In this document: positions 8,373 to 15,066 of the stretch, piece after piece
How the letters are laid out: every line of letters begins with the position of its first letter
Numbering within the stretch: the first letter of the stretch is position 1
Origin: Gammaproteobacteria bacterium
Lineage (GTDB): Bacteria; Pseudomonadota; Gammaproteobacteria; Steroidobacterales; Woeseiaceae
Assembly: GCA_003645495.1 (NCBI GenBank)
Contig: QNFK01000006.1
Location: 1 to 19,484, forward strand
Length of the DNA stretch: 19,484 bases
Direction of reading: 5' to 3'
The notes under the pieces: model-generated
Told to the model about the DNA's origin: nothing
The model's input: the letters and a program-made list of their open reading frames with translations, nothing else
The model's database searches: none
Program-made: the position numbers and the translations under genes

Positions 8373-8741
8373 CTAGCTGAACAATTCGTTCTTGCGGGCA
8401 TACTGCCAGCTAAGAAAACTGAGAAGCAAGAAGTCCGCTCCGTAAACATAGATAAACGCATCGCCCAGTATTTTCCGTGGGGTATCTGCCCAAAAAAGTG
8501 CAAAAAAAGCGTGGCAGGCGGCAATAGCAAAAATCCAGAATAAGGTGTGCCTGGCCCAGCGCTGGCCCTGCATTCCAAAACGTGCAAGATTCCCAAAAAA
8601 TACAGCCAGGACGAGAATCATTGTCGGAATGATGAAGTGTTTACCGATAATAAAGGTCTGCAGCACGCCAAGCAGAGCGCCAATGGTTATGAGCGCGGCG
8701 AGCAACTCAAGTGAGTGTTTCAGTGAGAAGAGTCTCTTCAT
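8373..8741 (-). CDS. Small multi-pass membrane protein, unknown function
   Basis: This 122-residue, strongly hydrophobic protein has four predicted membrane segments: around residues 12-30 (LLAALITIGALLGVL), 36-52 (HFIIPTMILVLAVFFGNL), 63-85 and 95-112. Between segments two and three is the basic stretch RFGMQGQRWARH. I recognise no family motif and assign no function. The ATG at 8741 has GGA about 8 bases upstream; an in-frame TTG at 8753 would add four residues. It starts 21 bases after the M81 peptidase stop and ends 27 bases before the HAD gene, so it is probably the second gene of the four-gene set. Confidence 0.75.
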   Translation of the reverse strand: MKRLFSLKHSLELLAALITIGALLGVLQTFIIGKHFIIPTMILVLAVFFGNLARFGMQGQRWARHTLFWIFAIAACHAFFALFWADTPRKILGDAFIYVYGADFLLLSFLSWQYARKNELFS

Positions 8742-8762
8742 GATTGGTTCCAATTTCCGTTG

Positions 8763-10322
8763 CTACTGGCGCTGCGGTGGTGTGCCGTAAGGATAATAGT
8801 CAGTGAGCGTGACATTTTCATACGGCAGTGCGTCGAGATGAATTGTGCCAATGAATGGTCCTGGTGCGTCCACGATAATAATCGTTTGAGCAAATCCAGT
8901 CTCATCGAAACCACGCCTGAAATGCACCCGTGATTTGACGACGAAAGTGTCAAAGTTGTCCAGGCGAAGTGGCCCGAACGCGAGCTCTTCCGTCCAGATT
9001 ACCTGTTTCAGGGCTGGCGTGATGATGAGCGAGTTGCGATCGCCAAAATCAACAACTGCGACCGTGTCAAAGCTGAATCCTTTTCCAAGGTAGGTCAGGG
9101 TGCCATCGATTTGCACCGGCGAACCACTTGCAGGCCCTGCGAAGCCGCCAACGTCCATACTGAACCGGTCGCCAACCTGCGCATTACCCTGTAGCAACGT
9201 TTCCAGGACTCGTTCATCGCGAACGGTAGCAATCAGGACACCGCTCAAGGACTGGTCAACGACCTCGCGCAGCACGTGGGTCGCATCTCCGCTCCGATCG
9301 CTGTAGTCCGCAAGCACAATCGGTGTCTTGCCGGCAGAAAATGCTTCCGCTGCTTTGCTGGCCGCGGTATCCGGTTGCGCAAATTCCTCGCCGAACAGGT
9401 CTTCTCGTACCCGCCAGATATAATCGGACATGTCGTCGGCGATTTTGTCAGCAAGTTCCTGGTCGTCATTGGTCATTACATGCACTGTCGCGCCGACGTC
9501 CGGCACATCTGCCCACGGGAAGCCGTAAAAGACACTGACGAAAACATCCTGCTCGCGTGCTTCCCAGCGGCGCGCACGCTCCATGATATTCATTGCCGGC
9601 GATTTCCCGGTCCACTGCAGTACTGTCGGGGTGATTACCCCCGGCTTGCGAGTTGCGGTGGTCGACTTATACATGCCACGGGCCATGCGCACGAGTGATC
9701 GTGCCGAACGAGCGCCCTGAATGGCAGAATCGTAATGTGGATAACGTTTGGTAACGAAGGCCATATCGGCCCAGCGCAGGAATTCCTTGTCTTCGTTGCC
9801 GTGCAAATCGAAAGATCCGACAATCGGCACATCTGGACCAACAACTTCACGAAATCGTTTCGCGATTTCCGCTTCGGGGCGCGGAATATTGCGCACTGCC
9901 ATTGCGCCGTGCAAAGCGAGGTAAACACCGTCGACCGGCATGGCCTCACGCAGGTCTTCAAGCATGCGGTCCAGGAAGTGGTTGAATGCATCCTCGGTGC
10001 TCCAGCTGGCGGATGAACCGCCGAACACGCCGGCAGGAGATTCAAGGCCTATCAGTTCTACATCCTTGTATTCTCTGGCAGCGGCAACAAAACCGCGCAC
10101 GTAGGAACCGGCAGAAAGAACTTCATCGTCAACATATGGCTCACGAATTTTGGTCCAGCGTTCGATATCACTATCACCACCGGGGCAAAACGTGCAGGTC
10201 TCGTGGGCAAAGGTCATTACTGCAAAGCGCAGTTTTTCCTCTTGCTGTGGAGTGGCACGTTCAGACGTGCATGCTGACAAAGTCCAAACTATTGTCAAAA
10301 GCGCAGCCATGAATGTCTTCAT
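8763..10322 (-). CDS. M81 family (MlrC/microcystinase C-type) metallopeptidase lipoprotein
   Basis: This 519-residue protein matches the MlrC-like M81 peptidases. In order: FAHETCTF (H40, E41; the family's HExxTF signature with Cys where Asn is usual), YLALHGAM (H138), SFDLHGN (D172, H174), KRYPHYD (H196), and a C-terminal MlrC domain beginning near VLADYSDRSGDATH. The Asp-x-His and the following His are expected zinc ligands by analogy with the family. MlrC cleaves linear microcystin products; most homologues in other bacteria act on unknown peptides. It has a lipoprotein signal ending LSAC (Cys18), so it is envelope-anchored rather than cytoplasmic. Start 10322 follows GGGGGATG. It is the first gene of the - strand set and is divergent from the sugar dehydrogenase gene. 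Confidence 0.9.
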   Translation of the reverse strand: MKTFMAALLTIVWTLSACTSERATPQQEEKLRFAVMTFAHETCTFCPGGDSDIERWTKIREPYVDDEVLSAGSYVRGFVAAAREYKDVELIGLESPAGVFGGSSASWSTEDAFNHFLDRMLEDLREAMPVDGVYLALHGAMAVRNIPRPEAEIAKRFREVVGPDVPIVGSFDLHGNEDKEFLRWADMAFVTKRYPHYDSAIQGARSARSLVRMARGMYKSTTATRKPGVITPTVLQWTGKSPAMNIMERARRWEAREQDVFVSVFYGFPWADVPDVGATVHVMTNDDQELADKIADDMSDYIWRVREDLFGEEFAQPDTAASKAAEAFSAGKTPIVLADYSDRSGDATHVLREVVDQSLSGVLIATVRDERVLETLLQGNAQVGDRFSMDVGGFAGPASGSPVQIDGTLTYLGKGFSFDTVAVVDFGDRNSLIITPALKQVIWTEELAFGPLRLDNFDTFVVKSRVHFRRGFDETGFAQTIIIVDAPGPFIGTIHLDALPYENVTLTDYYPYGTPPQRQ

Positions 10323-10400
10323 TGATACATCCCCCGATGTCGTGATCTACGCAGAGTAAGCTGGTTATCTTACCAACCTCATTACACGAAAGCCGCATGC

Positions 10401-10417
10401 ACAGTACATTGTGCTGT
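10401..10417. promoter_or_regulatory. Candidate operator palindrome between divergent M81 and sugar dehydrogenase genes
   Basis: ACAGTACATTGTGCTGT is a near-perfect interrupted palindrome (ACAGnACAnTGTnCTGT). It lies just upstream of the -35 box of the sugar dehydrogenase promoter. Its position between two divergent transcription units suits a repressor or activator site; the regulator is unknown. Confidence 0.35.
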
Positions 10418-10425
10418 AGGGGATG

Positions 10426-10452
10426 TTGCGCCTGATAGTTCCGCCGTATAAT
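10426..10452 (+). promoter_or_regulatory. Candidate sigma-70 promoter for sugar dehydrogenase gene
   Basis: A consensus TATAAT lies at 10447-10452, with TTGCGC at 10426-10431 (15-base spacer, shorter than ideal). The gene's start codon is 54 bases downstream. The -10 box is strong; the -35 is weak, which would fit an activated promoter. Confidence 0.5.
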
Positions 10453-10506
10453 AGAGCGGTGGATATCAGTGGGGAGAGGCAGATGTCAGCATGGCAGGAG
10501 ATCAGT

Positions 10507-11694
10507 ATGAGATATCTGATCTTATACATTGTATTGGCAGTTCCATTTGCAGTACCGGCGCATGCTCAGGAAGACGAGCTGCCGACACTTAAAGTCGATC
10601 GGATACCATCGTTACCCGCTTTCAGCGGACAAACCCGCGCGCCTGCGGCGAAACCTTCTACATATATAGTTGAAACGGTCGTTACGGGGCTTTCATCTCC
10701 ATGGGCGATGGCATTCCTGCCGGATGGCGAAATTCTCATCAGTGAGTACACGGGTGCCATGCGAATCGTGGCCGGCGGCGGGGTAATATCGCCGCCGCTG
10801 ACGGGTTTGCCGGAGCTTTCCCACGAAGGGTGGGCAGGCCTTTTCGATATTGCGCTGGACCCCGACTTCGAACGTAATCACTTTGTCTATTTTTCCTACA
10901 CGGCGAAGTCCGGCGATGCGGACTCACCTAATATCCCGCGAGTCGCTCGCGGCCGTCTCGTCAGGGATCAACTCCATCTTGCCGATGTTGAAGTTCTGAT
11001 TGACGGCGATGCCTGGCAGGAACTGCACTTCGCACCGGACGGAAAGTTGCTCGTGTCGGGCACCTCAGTCGACCCTGATGCTGACGCCCAGGATTTGAGC
11101 AGTACCAGTGGCAAGATACTGCGAATCAATACCGATGGGTCGATACCGACTGACAATCCCTGGACCGACACGCCGAATGTGCGAGCCGAAATTTACAGTT
11201 ACGGACACAGGGACATTTCCGGTTTTGCCACTCACCCGAAAACCGGCGACATCTGGATTTCGGAACATGGTCCCCGTGGTGGCGATGAGATCAACATTAT
11301 TCAGGCAGGCGCAAATTATGGCTGGAAGGTTATCTCCTATGGCACCGCTTATACCGGATCACCGATTGGCGATGGACAGGCGTCCAAAGACGGTATGCAG
11401 CAGCCGTTGTATTTCTGGCGGCCGTCAATTGCGCCCTCGGGCCTGAGTTTTTATTCGGGCAATATGTTCCCGGAATGGCGTGACAGTCTTTTCATCACTT
11501 CATTGTCCGGACAGCACATTAGCAGGTTGGAGTTGGATGGTGAGCGCGTGTTAGCAGAAGAACGTCTGCTCGTCGACAGGACGCAGCGAATTCGCGAGCT
11601 GCGAGAAGGACCAGACGGCGCACTGTATGTATTGACGAACGAGGAGGGCGATGCACCAAAAGGGACAGCAGAATTATTGAGAATTTTCAATTAA
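10507..11694 (+). CDS. PQQ-type soluble aldose/sorbosone dehydrogenase (YliI-like)
   Basis: This 395-residue periplasmic protein of the glucose/sorbosone dehydrogenase beta-propeller family has a signal peptide that probably ends VPAHA. Family landmarks are LSSPWAMAFLPDG near the N-terminus, YSYGHRDISGFATHPKTGD (containing the His expected to be catalytic), EHGPRGGDEINIIQAGANYGW, and IAPSGLSFYSGNMFPEW. Relatives such as E. coli YliI and soluble glucose dehydrogenase oxidise aldoses using PQQ and calcium. The usual GHRN is GHRD here. Start 10507 was chosen because AGGAG lies 6 bases upstream and a signal peptide begins there; upstream in-frame ATGs (10423 and 10483) give no sensible N-terminus. 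No PQQ biosynthesis genes are in the window. It precedes a b561-type cytochrome gene by about 150 bases. Confidence 0.92.
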   Translation: MRYLILYIVLAVPFAVPAHAQEDELPTLKVDRIPSLPAFSGQTRAPAAKPSTYIVETVVTGLSSPWAMAFLPDGEILISEYTGAMRIVAGGGVISPPLTGLPELSHEGWAGLFDIALDPDFERNHFVYFSYTAKSGDADSPNIPRVARGRLVRDQLHLADVEVLIDGDAWQELHFAPDGKLLVSGTSVDPDADAQDLSSTSGKILRINTDGSIPTDNPWTDTPNVRAEIYSYGHRDISGFATHPKTGDIWISEHGPRGGDEINIIQAGANYGWKVISYGTAYTGSPIGDGQASKDGMQQPLYFWRPSIAPSGLSFYSGNMFPEWRDSLFITSLSGQHISRLELDGERVLAEERLLVDRTQRIRELREGPDGALYVLTNEEGDAPKGTAELLRIFN

Positions 11695-11849
11695 GGCGAA
11701 GGATAAGCGACGGTATGCCGTTAACTTGATAATTTCCACCCGCGAATAAACCGCAAATTGTTGCTGCTACTAACTTAATTGAGTGGTTTCTACGTATTAT
11801 TCACGCCACAGGATCGGCTTAGTCTGCTGGGAAGAAAGGAGGAAGGATG

Positions 11850-12581
11850 ATGAGTAGACAATCAACTTCGTTGAGCGAATATCCTGTCTGGGATCGAACG
11901 ACTCGCTGGTTTCACTGGATAAATTTTCTTTGTGTCATTGTTCTGCTTTTTCTCGGTACGGTTATCCTGAATGCAGGTGATCTCGGTGCGTCGAATGACG
12001 GCAAAATATTGCTTAAATCGACGCATGTTGTTGTGGGTTACGTATTCACGATAAACCTCCTCTGGCGCCTCGTTTGGGGATTTATTGGCGGACCTTATTC
12101 TCGCTGGAAAGCAGTGCTGCCGGTCGGGCGTGGGTTCATCGCGGCTTTATCGAGCCAATTACGCGATATCAGGAGTGGCAATTCAGAGCCCCATGCAGGT
12201 CATAGCCCTCTGGGACGCATTGCCGTGACTGTTATTTTCTTTTTTCTGCTGGTGCAAGGTGCTACCGGCCTGGTCCTGGCTGGAACAGATGTTTACATGC
12301 CGCCATTCGGCAATCACTTCGCCGAATGGGTTGCTGGTCCGGATATGGACCCACAAGCAGTCCGACCTTATGCGCCGGAGACGGTCAATGAGCAGTCATA
12401 CGATGAGATGCGCGCATTCAGAAAACCGTTCATCAGCACACACGCTACCAACTATTATTTCCTGTTGGCGTTGATCTTGTTTCATATCATTGCAGTAATT
12501 TCGGCGGAAATGCGCGAAGGCGGATCGATTATCTCTGCGATGTTCACCGGTAAAAAAACGCTGGCGAAGAAACCAGAATAA
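11850..12581 (+). CDS. Cytochrome b561 / Ni-Fe-hydrogenase-type b cytochrome, integral membrane
   Basis: This roughly 243-residue membrane protein of the di-haem b-type cytochrome family (PF01292-like) has four main membrane segments. The histidines expected to ligate two haems are in WFHWINF in segment one (H22), STHVVVGYVF in segment two (H59), ISTHATNYY before the last segment (H198) and LFHIIAV in the last segment (H212). A HAGHSPLGR loop precedes segment three, as in related proteins. Such cytochromes pass electrons between periplasmic donors and the quinone pool. AGGAGG at 11837-11842 is 7 bases from the ATG at 11850 and 4 from the adjacent ATG at 11847; I prefer 11850, though either is possible. 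Its position after the sugar dehydrogenase gene hints at an electron-transfer link. The 152-base gap before it shows no convincing promoter. Confidence 0.9.
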   Translation: MSRQSTSLSEYPVWDRTTRWFHWINFLCVIVLLFLGTVILNAGDLGASNDGKILLKSTHVVVGYVFTINLLWRLVWGFIGGPYSRWKAVLPVGRGFIAALSSQLRDIRSGNSEPHAGHSPLGRIAVTVIFFFLLVQGATGLVLAGTDVYMPPFGNHFAEWVAGPDMDPQAVRPYAPETVNEQSYDEMRAFRKPFISTHATNYYFLLALILFHIIAVISAEMREGGSIISAMFTGKKTLAKKPE

Positions 12582-12603
12582 GCAAGCGGATTACTGCACC
12601 GGA

Positions 12604-12632
12604 CCGCCATCTGTTAAATGTTAAGATGGCGG
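12604..12632. repeat. Perfect 9-bp inverted repeat upstream of S9 peptidase gene
   Basis: CCGCCATCT at 12604-12612 is exactly complementary to AGATGGCGG at 12624-12632, around an 11-base AT-rich loop. It sits 22 bases after the cytochrome stop and 22 bases before the S9 gene start. There is no T-tract, so it may be an operator, an mRNA hairpin or a processing site rather than a terminator. Confidence 0.55.
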
Positions 12633-12654
12633 CATCCGGAAATCGAGTCTTGCT

Positions 12655-14691
12655 ATGAAGCCAACTTATTTAGTTACCCTTGTAGTTTTTTTGCTGTTAT
12701 CCGGCGTTTCGTCGGCTGCAGACCAGCGACCATTCGATAGAATGGATGTATTCGAACTTGAGTGGGTTTCGAACCCGCAGATTTCGCCAGACGGTAAACG
12801 TATTGTTTACGTTCGCAATAGCATGGACATCATGGCGGACGGCAAATCGGCCCGGTTGTGGCTTATCGACGCTGATGGCTCGAATAACATTCCACTGACT
12901 GGCGACGACATTGATGAATCGAGCGCCGCGTGGTCGCCGGACGGAAGCCGGATCGCATTTACGAGCAGCACGGATAATGGCTCGGAAATATTTCTGTACT
13001 GGGCCGCAAATGGGAAAAGCACGCGCCTGACGCAGCTTGATCGATCACCATCGGGACTGAGTTGGTCGCCAGATGGCAGGCAGATTGCTTTCTCCATGCT
13101 GGTTCCGGAAGAACCGCCGGTGCTGGTTACCGCTCCCGCCAAGCCAAAGGATGCTGAATGGGCAGACGCACCCAGGGTAACGACCCGGGTTATGCATGAA
13201 CGAGACGGCGCTGGATTCATCGAGCCGGGTTACAAGCACTATTTCGTGATATCGGAATTGGGCGGGACGGCCCGTCAGATTACCTCAGGCGATTATCAAC
13301 ATCGTGGCACGCCGCAATGGTCAGGCGATGGCAAGTCGCTGATCTTTTCCGCCAACAGAAACGATGACTGGGAACTTAATTTCGTCAATTCAGAAATCTA
13401 TAGCGTGTCGCTTGAGTCTGGAGAAACGGTCGCGCTTACCGACAGGAATGGCCCGGACGAAGAACCGAGACTTTCCCCGGATGGCGAAAAAATTGCCTAT
13501 TGGAGCTTCGAAGACAAGATACAAACCTACCAGGTCACGCAGCTGCACGTGATGAACGTAGATGGCACCGACAAAAGAGTGCTGACTGCGGATCTGGATC
13601 GAAGCGTGAGCGGCATAGCGTGGGATCGCGGCAGCGACGGAGTGTATTTTCAGTACAACGATCACGGTGACACCAGGATCGGCTATACAACTTTATCCGG
13701 CAAGTCGCGCGTTGTTGCCTCGAGTGTCGGCGGTGAGTCGGTTGCCAGGCCATACAGTGGCGGTTCGTTTTCAGTATCGTCAAACAACAAGATCGCATTC
13801 ACCCACGGCACACCTTACAACCCGGCGGATCTTGCTGTGCTTGATGGCCGTGGTGACCCGGATGTAATCACATCGCTGAATTCGGACTTGCTGGATTATC
13901 GCGACCTCGGCCAGGTTGAAGAAATCTGGTACACATCGACGGTCGATGGCAGGGATATCCAGGGATGGGTTATAACGCCGCCTGGCTATGATGAATCGAA
14001 AACCTATCCGCTGTTGGTTGAGAATCATGGTGGACCGACTGCAAATTACGGTCCATGGTTCTCTCCCGAATTGCAGTTGTTTGCAGCCGCAGGCTATGTC
14101 GTATTTTACCCGAATCCACGGGGCAGTACGAGCTATGGCGAGGAGTTCGGCAATCTTCTATTCGAGAACTACCCGGGCGATGATTACCAGGATGTCATTG
14201 ACGGTGTAGATGTCCTGATCGAATCGGGAATGACGACTGAAGACCGATTGTATGTCACTGGTGGTAGTGCCGGCGGCATCATGACGGCCTGGATCATCGG
14301 CAAGAACAATCGATTTCGCGCTGCCGCCGTTGTTAAGCCGGTAATGAACTGGATTAGCAAAACACTGGTCGCCGACAACTATTTTATGTACGCAAACTAT
14401 CGTTATCCGGGGCAACCGTGGGAGAGTATCGAGACCTACATGAAGTTCTCACCCATTTCGTTGGTCGGAAACATCGATACGCCAACACTCGTAATGGTCG
14501 GTACGTCAGATTTGCGTACGCCTTTGTCAGAGTCAAAACAGCTCTACCATGCATTGAAGATTCGCGGTATCGACACAGCACTGGTTGAGGTGCCGGAAGC
14601 GTTTCACTTTATTGCCAATCGGCCGAGCCAGTTGATTACGAAGGTAGATCATATCCTTGCCTGGTTTGCGAAATACCCTGCGGACGAGTAG
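12655..14691 (+). CDS. S9 family (prolyl oligopeptidase/acylaminoacyl peptidase-like) exported serine peptidase
   Basis: This 678-residue peptidase starts with a signal peptide (MKPTYLVTLVVFLLLSGVSS, cut near SSAAD). The N-terminal half carries repeated SPDGKRI-type blades (NPQISPDGKRIVYV, AWSPDGSRIAF, SWSPDGRQIAF, RLSPDGEKIAYW) forming a beta-propeller. The C-terminal alpha/beta-hydrolase domain holds the serine nucleophile in TGGSAGG (S538), Asp in GTSDLRTP (D619) and His in EAFHF (H651), a complete catalytic triad. Relatives release dipeptides or acyl-amino acids from peptides; the signal peptide places this one in the periplasm. The start has only a weak ribosome binding site but the signal peptide fixes it closely. 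The stop codon TAG directly borders the inverted-repeat element at 14693, and its last bases are part of the AGTAG repeat flanking that element. Confidence 0.93.
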   Translation: MKPTYLVTLVVFLLLSGVSSAADQRPFDRMDVFELEWVSNPQISPDGKRIVYVRNSMDIMADGKSARLWLIDADGSNNIPLTGDDIDESSAAWSPDGSRIAFTSSTDNGSEIFLYWAANGKSTRLTQLDRSPSGLSWSPDGRQIAFSMLVPEEPPVLVTAPAKPKDAEWADAPRVTTRVMHERDGAGFIEPGYKHYFVISELGGTARQITSGDYQHRGTPQWSGDGKSLIFSANRNDDWELNFVNSEIYSVSLESGETVALTDRNGPDEEPRLSPDGEKIAYWSFEDKIQTYQVTQLHVMNVDGTDKRVLTADLDRSVSGIAWDRGSDGVYFQYNDHGDTRIGYTTLSGKSRVVASSVGGESVARPYSGGSFSVSSNNKIAFTHGTPYNPADLAVLDGRGDPDVITSLNSDLLDYRDLGQVEEIWYTSTVDGRDIQGWVITPPGYDESKTYPLLVENHGGPTANYGPWFSPELQLFAAAGYVVFYPNPRGSTSYGEEFGNLLFENYPGDDYQDVIDGVDVLIESGMTTEDRLYVTGGSAGGIMTAWIIGKNNRFRAAAVVKPVMNWISKTLVADNYFMYANYRYPGQPWESIETYMKFSPISLVGNIDTPTLVMVGTSDLRTPLSESKQLYHALKIRGIDTALVEVPEAFHFIANRPSQLITKVDHILAWFAKYPADE

Positions 14692-14692
14692 A

Positions 14693-14981
14693 TGTAATAA
14701 ATCAGACTTGATCGTACAGACGTTGTAAGGCAACGCCTGAACTAGGCGTCCGGATAGCACCAACGTCATTGCGAGGAGCGAAGCGACGCGGCAACCTCTA
14801 TCAGGTTGCAGAAATGCAGACCGAAGGTCCGTAACAGTGCCAAGAGGTTGCCGCGTCGCTTCGCTCCTCGCAATGACGTCTGTTTTTTTCAGTAGTTTCG
14901 ATGCCGCATGTGGGCGACGGCTGACTATCAAAGTACGACTCGTTCTTACAGCGTCTGTACGATCAAGTCTGATTTATTACA
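14693..14981. mobile_element. MITE-like non-autonomous element with nested inverted repeats
   Basis: The element spans 289 bp. Its ends are 37-bp inverted repeats: 14693-14729, beginning TGTAATAAATCAGACTTG, and 14945-14981, its complement with a single mismatch. AGTAG lies one base outside the left end (14687-14691) and directly outside the right end (14982-14986), consistent with a target duplication. Inside is a second, perfect 37-bp inverted repeat. A short hairpin (ACGCCT/AGGCGT) lies at 14733-14749. There is no transposase; an open frame crossing it looks spurious. It was placed immediately after the S9 peptidase stop codon. No insertion-sequence family could be assigned from the termini. 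Confidence 0.8.
14763..14879. repeat. Inner perfect 37-bp palindromic repeat (GTCATTGCGAGGAGCGAAGC type)
   Basis: The arms at 14763-14799 and 14843-14879 are perfectly complementary over 37 bases, with a 43-base spacer that itself holds TGCA-GAAA-TGCA and GACC-GAA-GGTC mini-hairpins. The core (CATTGCGAGGAGCGAAGCGA) is, from memory, a dispersed repeat seen in many unrelated bacterial genomes. A second pairing, GCAACCT (14791-14797) with AGGTTGC (14803-14809), competes with the long stem. A T-run (TTTTTTT) follows at 14883-14889, so on the + strand it can act as a terminator. Confidence 0.85.
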
Positions 14982-15017
14982 AGTAGTTAGCGACATCATT
15001 GTTTATATCTGTAATGA

Positions 15018-15049
15018 AAAAGGGCGCCGATCCGGCGCCCTTTTATTTT
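15018..15049. terminator. Bidirectional intrinsic terminator between S9 and M13 genes
   Basis: AAAAGGGCGCCG at 15018-15029 and its exact complement at 15033-15044 form a 12-bp stem with a 3-base loop. T-rich sequence follows on the + strand (TTTTATTTT) and the A-run gives T's on the - strand. It lies 18 bases from the M13 stop and serves both convergent genes. Confidence 0.85.
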
Positions 15050-15066
15050 GACTGTTCACTTTCCAG

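Noticed and set aside
10401..10417. Possible SOS (LexA) box
   Set aside because: The half-sites are in the order ACAG...CTGT, the reverse of the gammaproteobacterial CTGT-N8-ACAG box.
14533..14931. A 132-residue open frame on the - strand running from the MITE-like element into the S9 gene
   Set aside because: It translates the palindromic repeat (ARSEATRQ, VASLLAMT strings) and then the antisense of the S9 peptidase; this is a familiar false annotation from this repeat.
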